A stretch of 64,000 bases of DNA from Amborella trichopoda (lineage: Eukaryota > Streptophyta > Magnoliopsida > Amborellales > Amborellaceae): contig NW_006499207.1 of the NCBI RefSeq assembly GCF_000471905.2, positions 1 through 64,000 of the forward strand, in the 5' to 3' direction. Shown here piece after piece: positions 1 through 11,428 of the stretch. Position numbers and translations under genes: made by a program. Below the pieces are notes generated by a model. The model searched no databases. It had not been told where the DNA came from and saw only the letters and a program-made list of their open reading frames with translations. The number at the start of each line of letters is the position of its first letter. Within the stretch, counting starts at the first letter, position 1.

Positions 1-205
1 GACATTTGCAAAAATAGGTCAATAAGGTGCATAAGTGGTAGGACCTTGTCGAACTTCCTTGCAATTACCTCATTACCCTGAATGTACTCCTCCCAACCGA
101 GTACATATATCTTCCTTTTACCTTCATCGAATTGGAAACCAGGTCGATCAAGGAGCTGTTTAACGTTTATATACAAAAACTTCAACGATTTAACCCTATA
201 TTGAG
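1..205 (-). pseudogene. Myb/SANT-like DNA-binding domain, C-terminal fragment
   Basis: Read on the minus strand, about 65 codons are open without a stop. They give the second half of a plant Myb/SANT-like domain of the kind found in Harbinger accessory proteins and in host Myb/SANT-like genes. Visible landmarks are VKSLKFLYINVKQLL (helix before the turn), PGFQFDE (equivalent of the usual SGFGWD turn), LGWEEYI (equivalent of VWxxYI) and RKFDKVLPLMH (C-terminal helix). The fragment runs off the window edge, and stops appear upstream, so it looks truncated. A second, better preserved copy of the domain lies at 8770-9382. Domain identity is by pattern recognition; whether it came from a transposon or a host gene is not shown. 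Confidence 0.5.
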
Positions 206-754
206 TCTGTCTATGGTGAACATAGGCCTGTATGCTTCACGCATAACATAAACTATTTATATCCAGTCCTTTTTAAGGTTCGTAGCACCCACTTCAACCA
301 TAGTTTTGAATATGATTTTGTCATGTTCGCCCAATTGATACGCCTGTAAACATCGCCACTTGGTAGAGTAATTGGAATAGACATCCTGGATTTTTAATAG
401 TATTTCATGTCAAATATATGTATGCCTTAATGAATGACATTTACAAAACCAAATTCCCAAGAAACATATCGAATGTATGCTTATGTTTATCAATTCATCC
501 AGCCCCATTGATGAATAGCATATAACAATAATTATAGTACATGCAATAAAATTTCAAAACTTGTAACAATCAATGAAACAAAGTACTATTCCATTCACAC
601 CTCTTTCATACAATACACTCCGAAAGTCCATATCGAGATAAGGAGAGTTAGTTTGCCCCAAGATCGAGTTTAGCTTAGAAAAATGCAATATGATAACACG
701 CATATGCATATAAGCACGGCTACGAATGTAATTGTCTTTAATGCACTCCCACTG
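206..754. other. AT-rich sequence, no gene recognised
   Basis: Short minus-strand reading stretches here might be further diverged pieces of the Myb/SANT-like region upstream of the preserved part, but every frame is interrupted and I cannot support a domain. Confidence 0.4.
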
Positions 755-829
755 GTAGGAACAACTACAAGTCCCCCATTTGTGGGAACAACTACAGGTC
801 CCCCATTTGTAGGAACAACTACACGTCCA
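755..829. repeat. 27-bp tandem repeat, about 2.8 copies
   Basis: Units start at 755, 782 and 809 and share the core ggaacaactacaagtccccc with single-base changes. The array ends where the pyrimidine-rich LINE sequence begins, so it may mark the LINE 5' boundary. The minus-strand ORF across it, with its VVVPTNGG repeats, is a by-product of the array. Confidence 0.85.
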
Positions 830-1274
830 TGGCAGTGAAGAAAAAGACCATGGGGGCTTGGTGTCGTCGTCGTCGCCCTTCTCCTCTCCCTACCTACTGG
901 GATCTGATTTACAGTCTTACCCCAAAACCCACCCTTCTCGTCCTGCTCCTCCTTCTCCCTCTGCTGATTGCTGTCAGGGGACACTCACAAGGTCATTTTC
1001 TCTCAAGTGCTCGCCTCAGGCTACTCCCTTTACTATCCCTGACCTTCTTCTGGTCACCCCCCTCCTCCTCTTGCTAAGTGTTCCCCTCCCCTTGTTTGTT
1101 CCCCCTTTCTTCCCTGCCTCATTTCGCCTCCTATTGAGATTTCATCCCAACTGCAATGCAAGCTCCAGTCTTGTTTAGTGGCTTCTTTTCGCCCTCAACA
1201 GGACGACGTGAGAGGAATAGAACGTTGGGCTAAGAAAATCTGCAACGAACCATCTCTCACCTGCCGTCGCTTGA

Positions 1275-3664
1275 ATGGGGGCTCCTATTTGCTCTCTTGA
1301 GTTGGCGCAATGCGCTCTTAAGACCCCGGCTAATTCCACCTTTCATGGGGCCTCCTGCTCACTTATGGCTTGGTCTGTCTCTTCTGGAGCCTACAGGAAA
1401 CAAAGAGTTTGGCTTACTCTCGACAACATCCCCCTCCATGCGTGGTCTCCAGTGACTTTCTCTAAGATAGCTGAAGCTTGTGGAGATTTAATAGCTATCC
1501 ATTAGAAATCCATTGAGACACTTCCCCTTGGGTCCATCCGGGTGCTTATTGAAGGTTTGGATTCTAGTTTGATTCCCTCAAGTGTCTGGCTTGAAGTTCA
1601 GTCTCTTTTTTTTCGTGTCTCTTTATCTTGGACAGAAGCCTCACCCCCTTCCTCCTTCAATTCTCCCCGCCCGCCCCCCCCAAACTCAGCCTTTGGAACC
1701 TCTTGCATGGACTCTTGTTCTCCACAAGAATCGTTGGCTCAGGAGGCGCATCCATCGGGCTGCAGCCCCTCCTCCTCCTTGCCCGGTTACCTCTCCTTCT
1801 GGCTCCATCTCTCGGGAGCTAGTCCGACATCCTTGGCCTTCTGGTTTCAGCCGGGCTAAAGACAAGCGGACGAGTACTGACCTGACCTTTGAGCCTATAG
1901 TCTCTGCCTCAGTTCAGGACCCTTCTCAGGGCCCTTCCCTAGAACTGGGTCCGAACACCGCCTTCGCCCTTTCGGGTTCCCCAGTTGCTTCTCAAGTGCC
2001 TCCTTCCACGTCGCCTTTGGCTCCTCGTTGACTCGGAAAAGAACCCATTATCTCTACTCTTGTCGATGATCCCTCTTCGGGTTCGTCCTGTGATACTGGC
2101 CCGTCTTGCGATCTTGGGCCCTCCGTCCTTGTGGCATTCCTTACTGTTCACACATGTCCCCCTTCCTCTGCCTCTTTTGCATTTGGTGATATGTGCCTCA
2201 CCATAACCGTGCCACCTTCTGCCATGTTGCTTGTGGCTCTTGCCTTTCTGCTGTTGGTCACTTCTACCACGTTCCCTGTGGCGCCTACCTCGCAGCCATC
2301 GGTCACCCTCTGGCCTGTGGTACCGCCAGCCGTCGCTCCATCTACCCCGTTGACTGGCCCCTTGCCACCTGTCCCTCTTCAGCCTGCCTCGCTCTCAACC
2401 GGTGTCCTCTTTCCTTTATTGATTGCCACACCGCCCCTCCCTGGCCACTTTGCATTCATTTCTCATGTCCCTTCCTCTTCTCTGTTTGCCTTGGACCCCT
2501 CACCCTCCCTGTTCTTGTATCCCGCCATCCTTGGCCTCGAGCCTTCCCCCATCCCCTCGCCTCCTCCCCTGGGATGCCGTGTGGCATGATGGCAGCTCGC
2601 AGCCGGCTCCTTCTCTCTCCTCTTTCCCTTCCGTTGCCTCTACTTCTCGCCTTCTCTTTCCTCCCCCTTTCTCTCTCGCTTCCTTCTCTCCATTGCCCCT
2701 GCTTAGCATCCCTTCCCCTCCTCGGTGCCTTCTGCGTTCCCCTGGGGCTCTCCCCCCTGTTTGTTCTTCCATCTCTTGCTTCCTCTGTCCGGCCTTCTCT
2801 CTCCTCTTCTCTTATGGGCTCTTCCTCTTCTCTTTAGGACCAAGAGCTGCCCCATCCAGCTTACCCCTCCTTGGAACTTTCCCTAGGATTTACCCCCCAT
2901 GTAGTAAGGCTTCACAGGGTTCACACTTCCCATCACTGTTTTGGGGCCTATTGTCTTTCCCATCTGTCTGTTGAGGTGTCTCACTACCGTGCTTATCTCT
3001 CCTGCCCTGCATTCCTCTCACCTTTCCACTCTTCCATCCTTTCCCCTTCTGCTCCCCCCATCCTCCCTCCCTCCCCCCCCTCCTGCTCCTCTTCTGCCAC
3101 CTGTTGGGGGCTCGGTCTCCCCTCCCCTGCCTTCCGACTCTCCTCTCCCATCTCCGCCGTCTCTTTCCCTCTCGTCTCCCTCTCTTCCATCTGATCTCTA
3201 CCTCTCCTCCATCTACTCAGCAGCAAGGGACTGACCAGTTCGATGCTCCAGTGGAGCTCATCCCTCCCTCCTCGTCATTAGAGTTAGACAGGGGGCTCGA
3301 TGGGGATGGGCATAACCTACCAACAGTGGATCCCTCACCGCCCTTCTCTCCCCCCTCGGTTGACTTTGGCGACAAGGGGGTCGATGGGGAAGGGCCTGAC
3401 CGTGACTTGGAAAGGATGAAGGACATGTACCGATTAATGGGGTTCCAGTATGATGGCCTTGAAGGACCGGGTCATCGCGTCATGCTCGCTGATCCCCAGA
3501 GCCACATGAAGGTGGGATTCAAAGGAAAGAGGGAGCTTCTAAACCTCTTTTCTTCTTTATTTGTTCAGGGCCCCTCCACTCCAAAAGGATTCTATCCCTC
3601 CCCCCAAGGTGGTTCTTTGAGGCGTTCACCTAGAATAGCCTCCGTTCCCTTCTCTTCATCTTGA
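1275..3664 (+). pseudogene. LINE ORF1 (DUF4283-like, proline/serine-rich tail)
   Basis: The N-terminal part (1275-1505) contains VWLTLDNIPLHAW and KIAEACGDLIAI, the typical second half of a DUF4283 domain in plant L1 ORF1 proteins. A TAG at about 1503 interrupts it, and the same frame continues with ETLPLGSIRVLIEG. From about 1540 to 3240 the sequence is a long pyrimidine-rich stretch coding for Pro/Ser/Leu-rich protein in several plus frames, so the original frame cannot be chosen there. The last part (3104-3664, GDGHNLPTVDPS through RMKDMYRLMGFQYDG to SLRRSPRI) reads cleanly up to ORF2. ORF1 proteins of this class bind LINE RNA. No CCHC knuckle was found. Frameshifts and the early stop make it a pseudogene. 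Confidence 0.7.
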
Positions 3665-3666
3665 TC

Positions 3667-4710
3667 ATGAAGATAGTCAGCTGGAATATCAGAGGTTTGG
3701 GTCATCCTTCGAAAAAGAAGGCTATGAAGGACCTCACTTCCAAACACTGTCCCTCTATTCTTTCTATTACTGAAACTAAGAGCCCTGAGCCCTCCCTACT
3801 CCAAGTTCGTCAGGTTTGAGGTAGGAGGCCCTGCCAGTGGGTAGCTTTACCTGCGGAAGGTGCCTCAGGGGGAATCTGGGTTATTTGGGAACCCACTGAC
3901 TATCTTTTAAAATCTTTGCATATAGGGGATTTCTCAGTCACCATTCTGCTGTCCAGAGTTTCTGACGGCCTTGAATGGAAGTTTTCGGGCATTTATGGCC
4001 CCTGCTCTTCAGCCTGTAGACCACGGTTTTGGTCCGAATTGGACTATGTTGCATCCCTCCCTCACCCTATCCGGGGCTTGGGTGGGGACTTTAACATAAC
4101 ACGGTGGTCACATGAACAGAACTCTAGCTCCCTGATCTCTCAGGGCATGTTGGACTTCTCTGATTTCATATCTAGGAATGACCTTCTTGACATTCCTCTC
4201 CAAGGCAACAGATTCACCTGGTCCAGTCACTCATCCCAACCTTCTCTTTCCAAATTGGATAGGTTTCTATTTACCCTAGATTGGGAGGAAAAGTTCCCAG
4301 GTTCTCTTGTGATGGCTTTGCATAAGCCTGTCTCTGACCATTACCCCTTGCTCCTGTTTGCTTTAGCTGTAAATAGGGGCCCCAAACCCTTCAGATTCGA
4401 GTTAGCCTGGCTTGAGGAAAGGTCTTTCTCAACTCTGATCCCCACTTGGTGGACCTCCTTCTCTGCCCAGGTCAATGGTAGAGCAGGGTTCAGACTACGA
4501 TAAAAAATTGAACTTCTCAAAGCCTCCCTTAAGTCCTAGAGTTCGTTTGTTTTGGGGAACTATTCTCAAATAAAGTCTGATCTCCTTAAGACCCTGCAAG
4601 ACCTGGATAACATTGAAGAATCACGTCCCCTGTTCTCTGCTGAAGTTGACTGCCGAACCCAAACAAAATTTGATTACTTATCCACCTTGAAAAAAGAAGA
4701 GATGTACTAG
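3667..4710 (+). pseudogene. LINE ORF2, AP-like endonuclease domain
   Basis: Starts at the ATG at 3667, just after ORF1 ends. The first residues read SWNIRGLG, then ITETK, GIYGPC, GGDFNI (GDFN at about 4084-4095) and a terminal SDHYP (4333-4347). These are the metal-binding and catalytic motifs of the exonuclease-endonuclease-phosphatase domain that nicks target DNA for target-primed reverse transcription. The frame is broken by TGA at 3817 and TAA at 4501, with another stop near 4708 before the RT part. The key motifs survive, so decay is moderate. Confidence 0.85.
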
Positions 4711-4725
4711 TACCAAAGATCAAGA

Positions 4726-6800
4726 GTGAACTGGCTCAAAATAGGGGACGACAATACCCGTTTCTTCCACAAGATTGCTAATTGTTGCAGGAGGGACAAT
4801 TCAATCTCGACCATCCAGGTTAACAACTGTTATTTAGACCAGCTGGAAGAGATTGAATCAACAATCTTAAACTATTTCCAGAATCTATACTTAGCTCCTT
4901 TTGGTCCTAGACCAGCTATGGCTGACCTAGACTTCTTGACCCTCTCGGAAGAACATGCAACACGGTTAGAACGTCCATTCCTTGAAGATGAAATTCTAAA
5001 AGCTTTGGGCGACCTAGCTAAAGACAAAGCCCCTAGGCCTGATGGGTTTCCCGTGGCCCCTTTTAAGATCTTCTGGGAATTCTCAATAAATCCATCAATG
5101 CCACTTTCATCACTCTGGTTCCTAAGGTTGAAAGGGCTTAGGAACTTAAGGACTTCCGTCTTATAAGTTTGCTCAACTCCTCTTACAAAATTTTATCTAA
5201 GTTACTGGCCTCTAGACTTCAGGAGGTCCTTCCTTCGGTCATTTCTCCCTGGCAGTCGGCCTTTATTAAAAATAGACAAATTCTTGATGGGAGCGTTGAT
5301 AGCCAACGAATGCCTCCATTCTAGGCACCGAGCCAAAAACCTGGTCTGATTTTTAAAATTGATTGGGAAAAAGCTTACAACCATGTTAACTGGTCGGTCC
5401 TGGATGAGACTATGACTTGGATGGGTTTCCGAGATAGGTGGCAGAAATGGATGAGAGGGTGCTATTCCCACTCAAGTTTTTCGATCCTCATCAACAGAAC
5501 TCCCAAAGGCTACTTTCCTTGCTCAAGAGGCCTTCGTCAAGGGGACCTTCTGTCCCCCTTCCTCTTTACTATTTCGGCTGAGGTCTTTAGCCACTCTCTG
5601 GGTCACCTTTACCAAGCTGGCCTTCTTTCAGGCTTTAGGTCCTCACGTCGAGGGCCTACTGTGTCGCATCTGCAATACGCAGACGACACTTTGGTCTTCC
5701 TTAATGCCTCCTCTCTTGAAGTGGAAAACCTCAGAATCTAGCTCAAATGTTTCTAAATGGCCACTGGGTTCGAGGTAAATATGAAGAAATGAAAAATGAC
5801 GGGTATAGCTATCACTACCAGCCAAATCAGGGAGCTGATACTAGACTGGGCATGTAAAGTGGAAGACCTCATGTAAAGTGGAAGACCTCCCTACTTCTTA
5901 CTTGGGTCTTCCCCTAGGCCTTGGTAAACCCAAAATGAGACACTGGTCCCATATAGATAAGGTTGATAGAAGGTTGGCTGGATGGGAAGGGAGATACTTG
6001 TCACTAGCAGGAAGAATCACCCTTATCAAAGCTACTCTAGCCAATGCACCTGTGTACATGATGTCTCTCTTTCAAATACCGGTCTCAATGGTAAATTGCC
6101 TTGACCAGCTCATGAGGAACTTTCTCTGATCAGGGCAGGCTGAAAGAACTAAGTTCCATCTCATTTCCTGGGACAAGGTACGTCTACCTAAAGACCAGGG
6201 TGGGCTAGGAATTAGAAACTTAAGAAAACAAAACCTTGCCCTCTTAGGGAAATGGTGGTGGCGCATGGCCACCCAAACAGAACCACTTTGGGCCCAGGTA
6301 TTATGGAATAAGTATAATATTCTAGAACATACCTGGATCCTAGAGACAAAACCTTGGTCTAATGCTTCAAGTGTATGGAGGTCCTTTACTGCCACCCTTG
6401 ATTTATTCAGGCAGCTCATCAGATTCTACCCAAGAGAAGGCAGTAGGGTGCGGTTTTGGACTAACCTATGGATAGGTCATGCCCCTTTGAGGAACTACTA
6501 TCCCTTCCTGTTCTCTATCACGGTTAATAGAGAGGCTACCGTAGAGGAGGAGTTTAGACTGGAAGGAGGAAGAAGAGGATGGCATCCATCTTTCAGAAGG
6601 AACCTTTCAGAGGGGGAATCTAATCAATTCCTCTTACTCTCCTCACTGCTCCACAATACCTTTATCCATATCCAAGGTAGAGATAAGTTGGTATGGCCCC
6701 TTGCTCCCTCAGGGTTTTTTACAGTGGCTTCTTTCTACAAAATGCTCATCCAACCTCCTACTTTCCCCCTCAACCCAACCTTGATTCTATCACAGGTATG
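4726..6800 (+). pseudogene. LINE ORF2, reverse transcriptase domain
   Basis: Begins with the linker WLKIGDDNTRFFHKIAN, the standard entry to plant L1 RT. KDKAPRPDGFPVAPFKIFWE is the first RT block. About 5165-5340 gives [19 protein letters not shown] and SAFIKNRQI in other frames. FKIDWEKAY is the catalytic block A, GLRQGDLLSPFLF follows, and QYADDTLVF (YADD at 5676-5687) is the catalytic block C. Further on are the thumb region LGLPLG, WEGRYLSLAGRITLIK and GGLGIRNL. There are frameshifts near 5085, 5165, 5350 and 5740, and a segment is missing after FKIFWE. The catalytic aspartates are present, but no continuous protein can be made. Confidence 0.9.
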
Positions 6801-6849
6801 ACACACTATTGCACCTCCAAAGGTGCAAACCTTCAACTAGATTGCAGGT

Positions 6850-7739
6850 TCTAACTAGGCCCTCACTATGGATTACCTACAAAAGAAAGGAATTCCAATT
6901 CCCAATAGGTGCATCATGTGCTTGAGTCAAGAGGAATCCAATAACCACCTCTTTCTCCATTGTAACGTGGCCCAAGAACTATGGAGCCTACTGTGGCAAT
7001 TGTTTGGGGTTCTCTAGGTAATACCTCCAACGGTCAAAGACCTTTTCGTTTTGAACTTAGCCTCGCACTGGCCGAAGGCGGCCAGAATCCTATGGAAAGC
7101 CATAGTGGCAGCAACAATTTGGACCATTTGGCAAAGAAAGAAATGGCAGAATCTTTCGGGGGCAGGCCGGTCTAGCCCCTTTTCTCGTCCATAAGGTTAC
7201 ATTCTTAGTAACCTTTTGGGCGTCAAACCATCATTTTTCAACAGTATCCCAACAGACTCCTGACCGCAGTGGGAGCATATTCTCCTCCACAAACCGAAGG
7301 AAAAGAAAGTCATAAGGGCCTGGGAACCTCCCCCCCAAGGAGCAATCAAATTAAACTCTGATGGTTGCTCTTTGGGAAACCCAGGCCATGCAAGTGCGGG
7401 AGGGGTTTTCAGAGATCACCATCAGAACATACTTTTTACATACTTTGAATATCTCGGCTTCCAAGATTCACAGTTCACTGAATCAATGGCCCTACTCAGA
7501 GGCATACAGAATTATGATTGCTCTTGGGGGCAGTTTCTATTAGTGGAGGGCGACTCTAGAAACATTATTTCTTAGGCTTCCTGGACAGCTACTCCCCCCT
7601 GGTATCTTGTGTCTATTTATGATGAGATTCAGCATCTTTGCAAGGATACACCCGTCTTATGGAAGCATATCTCGCGGACGTCAAACGGGCTCGCGGACTT
7701 GCTCGCCAAGGATGGAGCTAAGGTCCATGTTGAAGAATA
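6850..7739 (+). pseudogene. LINE ORF2, zinc-binding (zf-RVT) and RNase H domains
   Basis: At 6867-7010 the translation gives IPIPNRCIMCLSQEESNNHL then FLHCNVAQELWS, the C-C-H-C zinc-binding region after RT in plant L1 elements. A frameshifted stretch follows. From about 7345 an RNase H domain reads LNSDGCSLGNPG (catalytic Asp at 7360-7362), FTESMALLRGI (Glu), LVEGDSRNII (Asp) and, after an in-frame TAG at 7573, SNGLADLLAKDGAKV, the C-terminal Asp helix. RNase H removes the RNA strand during cDNA synthesis and is an acquired domain in many plant L1 elements. The first RNase H stop is a single-codon defect. Confidence 0.85.
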
Positions 7740-7990
7740 GGCTCTACCACAGTTGGGTTTGGGTCGGTTACAGAGCACGCACACTACAAGAACCTCTCTC
7801 TTGGTCTGGGATTTTTTTGTGATCTACTCTCTTTACTTTCTTTGTACATTTCCTGAATACTGTGTAAGGGGATAATCTTATAACCCCATTTTGTATAGGG
7901 TCAGTTGACCTATTTTTTTTTCCCAGGAGTCCCGTGTAGTTAAGGTACTCTTGGATTTACTTTTACCATTTTGTATCTATCTTTTCGATC

Positions 7991-8023
7991 AATAAAAAAG
8001 TTAATAGTTATTAAAAAAAAAAA
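7991..8023 (+). terminator. LINE polyadenylation signal and A-tail
   Basis: AATAAA at 7991-7996 is followed about 17 bases later by an 11-base A run (8013-8023), the expected 3' end of a LINE copied from polyadenylated RNA. Confidence 0.8.
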
Positions 8024-8768
8024 CTTACATGCCCTTGGCGACTTTGATAATCTCAAAATCGTGCCACCCCGCTCCTCTATAGTGGGGTAGGAGCAATGCA
8101 CAACTTTTGGGTAGCCTAGCACTTGCCTGGAGCATTATGCACATATCACATACACCCCAAGGTTGTGGCCAACATACACAACATATACTCTTGGCATTTT
8201 CTGCAATATTGAGCAATGTATACACATGGGGAACATTAAAGCCATCAAAAACATATATACACTGATGATCACTCCATAAGTAAACTAATTAGTTCCCAAA
8301 ACTAATTGTAGGATCATTATTGTAATAAAGTTTCATACCCATACATAATGCACTTTTCAATAGTAAACCACTTAGTTCTATACCATCAAACTGTCCAAGA
8401 AAAGCCATCATGGTTATATCCAATCAAAAACAAAAGAGCATTCCTCATTAATAACACTCATAGTGATATCGAACAAAAAAGATTAACCGTAAAAAACTGC
8501 AATGATCAACCAAAACTGCAAGTTAATAACCCATGAACAAAAACATATGTAATTCCCCATCACCAAATGCAACTTAAAAATAGTTACACTATACCCATCC
8601 AACATTGGGCATTTCAACCAAAAGTAGAAGTTATTAACCCATCATTAGAGAGGTATTGAGGACACAATAATGGAGGAATTAAAGAGCATTAGTCTATCTA
8701 TGGAGATGGTGATCAACCATGCACACCATACACATCAAGAACATATTATGCTCCTCTTCACTTATATT
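8024..8768. other. AT-rich spacer, no gene recognised
   Basis: The minus strand has a short open stretch (8225 to 8025) ending LLPHYRGAGWHDFEII, which I cannot assign. Nothing else is supported. No target-site duplicate of the sequence after the LINE A-tail was found upstream of the LINE. Confidence 0.4.
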
Positions 8769-8769
8769 C

Positions 8770-9382
8770 TAGAATAACATCGTCACATCCACATTTGTGA
8801 CAATTTCCTTAGTTGCAGTCATTCTAGTTGTGGGTGTGAGCCCCCGGATCTTGTCTATGGCCTTGCCGACCTGAGCTGTGAGTGGATTGCGTGGTCGTTT
8901 ATTCATCATCCACCCCTTATCGTCTGGATGATTATGTATTGATAAGGTGTGAGATATTAGTACATGTTTTTTGGGCAAGATAAAAAACAACAAAAATGTT
9001 AATACAATATTACTGACCTCAACATAGGTATCCCATACGTCATCATCAACAAGCACATGGTGCCTAATACTGTCCCACCCAAAACCGCTTTGATTTCCCT
9101 AACTATCAAGTAATGAGCCTTCCAGGTCTTCAATTTATTATTGAATTGGTCCTTTTTAATGTCCATACCAGTTGTCTTTAAGAACTCCTGCTCGACAGTG
9201 GCCCAGTGTACGGGTTTAAAATCTTTGCTAGTTTTATTGGTCTCCAAAATCTTTTCGGATAGGATATCCAATAATGCTCTCTCGATTTTCTTCAACCATA
9301 TCAATCTTTTGGCCTTCGAAGATGCCGATTGTGTCTCCACCACATCATTATCCATACCTAGTACAATAAGAGCTAGCATCAA
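8770..9382 (-). pseudogene. Myb/SANT-like DNA-binding domain protein, frameshifted
   Basis: From ATG at 9382 the protein reads IWLKKIERALLDIL, GNKT-like NKTSKDFKP, HWATVEQEF and NNKLKTWKAHYLIV, the first three helices of a plant Myb/SANT-like domain (Myb_DNA-bind_3 type). A frameshift near 9085-9095 is needed to continue with SGFGWDS, LVDDDVWDTYVEV. The conserved W..Y is then followed by a likely 94-bp intron (GT at 9017, AG at 8924 on the minus strand), after which DDKGWMMNKRPRN continues the domain. About four residues normally found before SGFGWD are missing. Such proteins accompany PIF/Harbinger transposases or act as host regulators; which applies is unknown. Confidence 0.65.
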
Positions 9383-9624
9383 AATATATACATACTACCA
9401 AAACGAGCAGTCACAACCTTCATACACAGTCCCATATATATTAAAACCCATTTCAATACACAATCTTCAACTTACACTTCACCAGTATCCATGACATAAT
9501 AAAACAAATAAAGATGCATACACAAACCAAGTATGTGCCTTCAGGCATAGTTCAGCATAACATTTCATACAATCAAGGGAAAAGTACATAATCTAGGCAC
9601 CATGGTGCCTATATTTTTCTCACA

Positions 9625-9745
9625 TGCTCTTCGCAATTTCTTCTCGGAATTCAAAACATTCATCCCTATCGCTTTGACTCCTCCCAAATCCTTCGAATGT
9701 CAGTACATTAACATCCTCATCACTGTCTCGGGGGGCTTCCATCTC
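9625..9745 (-). pseudogene. Possible transposase C-terminal tail
   Basis: On the minus strand a 37-codon open stretch runs from ATG near 9744 to a TGA and ends FEFREEIAKSM. This loosely resembles the Arg-x-x-Ile-Ala-x-x-Met tail of plant HARBI1-like transposases. It sits upstream of the Myb/SANT-like ORF on the same strand, the arrangement expected of a PIF/Harbinger element. The match is short and no DDE residues are seen, so this is only a suggestion. Confidence 0.2.
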
Positions 9746-10126
9746 ATGGTCTGGAGTTTATGCCCTTTGTGAGTAGTGACTTTTTTTTGTTAGTTGTCTG
9801 TTGTGACATGTAATGGATATCACAAGTTTTGGGATAAGCATAATGGAAAATTAACATTTGCTAGTAGAGGTCAGTGATTTTCATTCTTTTAATGTTACTT
9901 TTAGCTATTTTGTTCACAGTTCAAAGTCATGTATCTTAAGTTTGATACGTAGTTTAGTACAATAAAATTATATTAAAAAAAACTATAGAATTAATCATGT
10001 TTATTAAACCAAAAAAAAAATGATAATCTATACACAAAAGCAGGGGGTCCAACAGTCCGTAAGGGTTTGGAGCCCCAACATTATGCATGCCGCCCCAGAA
10101 TTTGGGCCCCCACCTAGGCGACCGCA

Positions 10127-10245
10127 TTTGCTTTTTGAACATTGAGTACGAGTACTTTTGTCTATTGCAGCTAACAAAAAATGTGGCCTTTGCTTTTTGA
10201 ACATTGAGTACGAGTACTTTTGTCTATTGCAGCTAACAAAAAATG
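10127..10245. repeat. 62-bp tandem duplication
   Basis: Two nearly identical units start at 10127 and 10189. Each contains ctttttgaacattgagtac and ctattgcagctaac and ends in an A run. The duplication lies immediately before the copia relic. Confidence 0.9.
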
Positions 10246-11428
10246 AGCACTCTATTGCATGAAGAATGCCTTTCTCCATGGAGATCTGCAAGACTTGTAT
10301 ATAGTATTACCACCTAGGTTTATACTTGGGTGGAGAAAAGGAAGGTCTGCAAGTTGAGAAACACTATTGCTGGACTGAAATAGTTACCTCAGGCTTGGTT
10401 TGAAAATTCAGTATGGCAATATGCCAGAAGCATTTTTGATCACTTGGTATTTGTTAAATGAAATTCTTGGTCTATGACAATACTAACAATGTACATGGAT
10501 GATATTGTGCTCACAGGAAATAATAATCACAAATTCTATAAGTTAGATATTTGTTGAGGAGTGTTTTTGACATCAAGGATCTTGGTCCATTGAAATACTT
10601 CTTTGGAATAGAGGTGGCAATGTCTAAATAGGGAATCTTTGTATCAATGGAAGTATAGTCGTCATCTCCTCAATGACACAGGAATGCTCAGAGCCAACCA
10701 GCAAATCTCCCATAGAGGTTAATCACAAATTGTATGATCACCATTTAGAGTGTCTATGTAATTTGGGTGTATATCAGAGATTGGTTGGTAGACTTGTCTA
10801 TATGACTATCATACACCATACACAACGTGTGCGTAAGCTGGCAAGTCAGTTTACGCACACACCATACTGCCATTACTTGAAGGCCGTTTATAACATTTTA
10901 CGATGTTTAAAAGCAGCTTTAGGAGATGGACTACTTTATACCATGATATAAAATATCTTTTGTGATGCAGATTATGTTGGCCCTGGTGTTCTCTTCATTG
11001 ATGATCTACATTGGCTACCTTATGACAGTGGGTGGTTATTTAGTTTCATGGAAGAGTAAGCAACAAAATCTTGTAGTCTGATCGTCAGTGGAAGTCGAGT
11101 ATTGAGCAATGGCTAGTGCTACATATAATTTATTTTGGTTTCATTCTCTTCTTCAAAAGATGGGTGTTTATGTGTCAACTCCTATTCCTTTAGATTGTGA
11201 TAATCAAATGGTAATTATACTGCTTTAAACCCTGTATACCATAAAAGAACCAAGATGTTGAGGTCGTTGACACTTAGTAAGAGAAAAAAGTCACTCCAAA
11301 AGTAGAATGCACTTCATCTTTGCGCTCTGATAATCAATTGGTAGATATACTTACCAAGGCTTCTAATCGAGTTCGATTAAAAGACAATTTGGCAAGCTGG
11401 GCATCTATGATATTTATGCTTCAGCTTG
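10246..11428 (+). pseudogene. Ty1/copia reverse transcriptase-RNase H relic
   Basis: All three plus frames contribute pieces in the right order. NAFLHGDL is the first RT catalytic block. LPQAWF follows, then MYMDDIVLTG (the YMDD-type block), DIKDLGPLKYFFGIEVA, YQRLVGRLVYMTI, a RCLKAALGDGLLY-like segment, then RNase H pieces CDADYVG, VSWKSKQQ and EVEY.AMA, and finally DNQLVDILTKA and LKDNLA at the pol end. Gag, protease and integrase are absent upstream. More than ten stops and frameshifts show an old copy. It differs from the copia remnant at 24.4 kb and is treated as a separate element. Confidence 0.85.

Larger units (their letters stand above)
830..8023 (+). mobile_element. L1-type non-LTR retrotransposon (LINE), near full length, inactivated
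   Basis: The element has the complete plant L1 order: an ORF1 with a DUF4283-like domain, then an ORF2 with AP endonuclease, reverse transcriptase, a zinc-binding domain and RNase H, then an AATAAA signal and an A-tail. Its C-rich base composition contrasts with the AT-rich flanks. ORF2 starts with ATG at 3667 and its homology runs to a stop near 7739, about 1,360 codons, which is normal for plant L1 ORF2. Several in-frame stops (for example at 3817 and 4501) and an internal deletion near 5085-5100 show it is dead. The 5' end is uncertain because no target-site duplication was found; the 3' end is set by the poly(A). Confidence 0.9.

Noticed and set aside
670..984. 104-codon minus-strand ORF with repeated VVVPTNGG
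   Set aside because: It arises from the 27-bp tandem repeat and the antisense of the LINE 5' region, with no domain.
2193..2974. Several overlapping plus-strand ORFs of 150-214 codons
   Set aside because: Pyrimidine-rich composition keeps all frames open. At most one can belong to LINE ORF1 and none shows an independent domain.
8769..9056. Separate protein starting at a GTG near 9056
   Set aside because: It is the frameshifted continuation of the Myb/SANT-like domain, partly reading through a probable intron.
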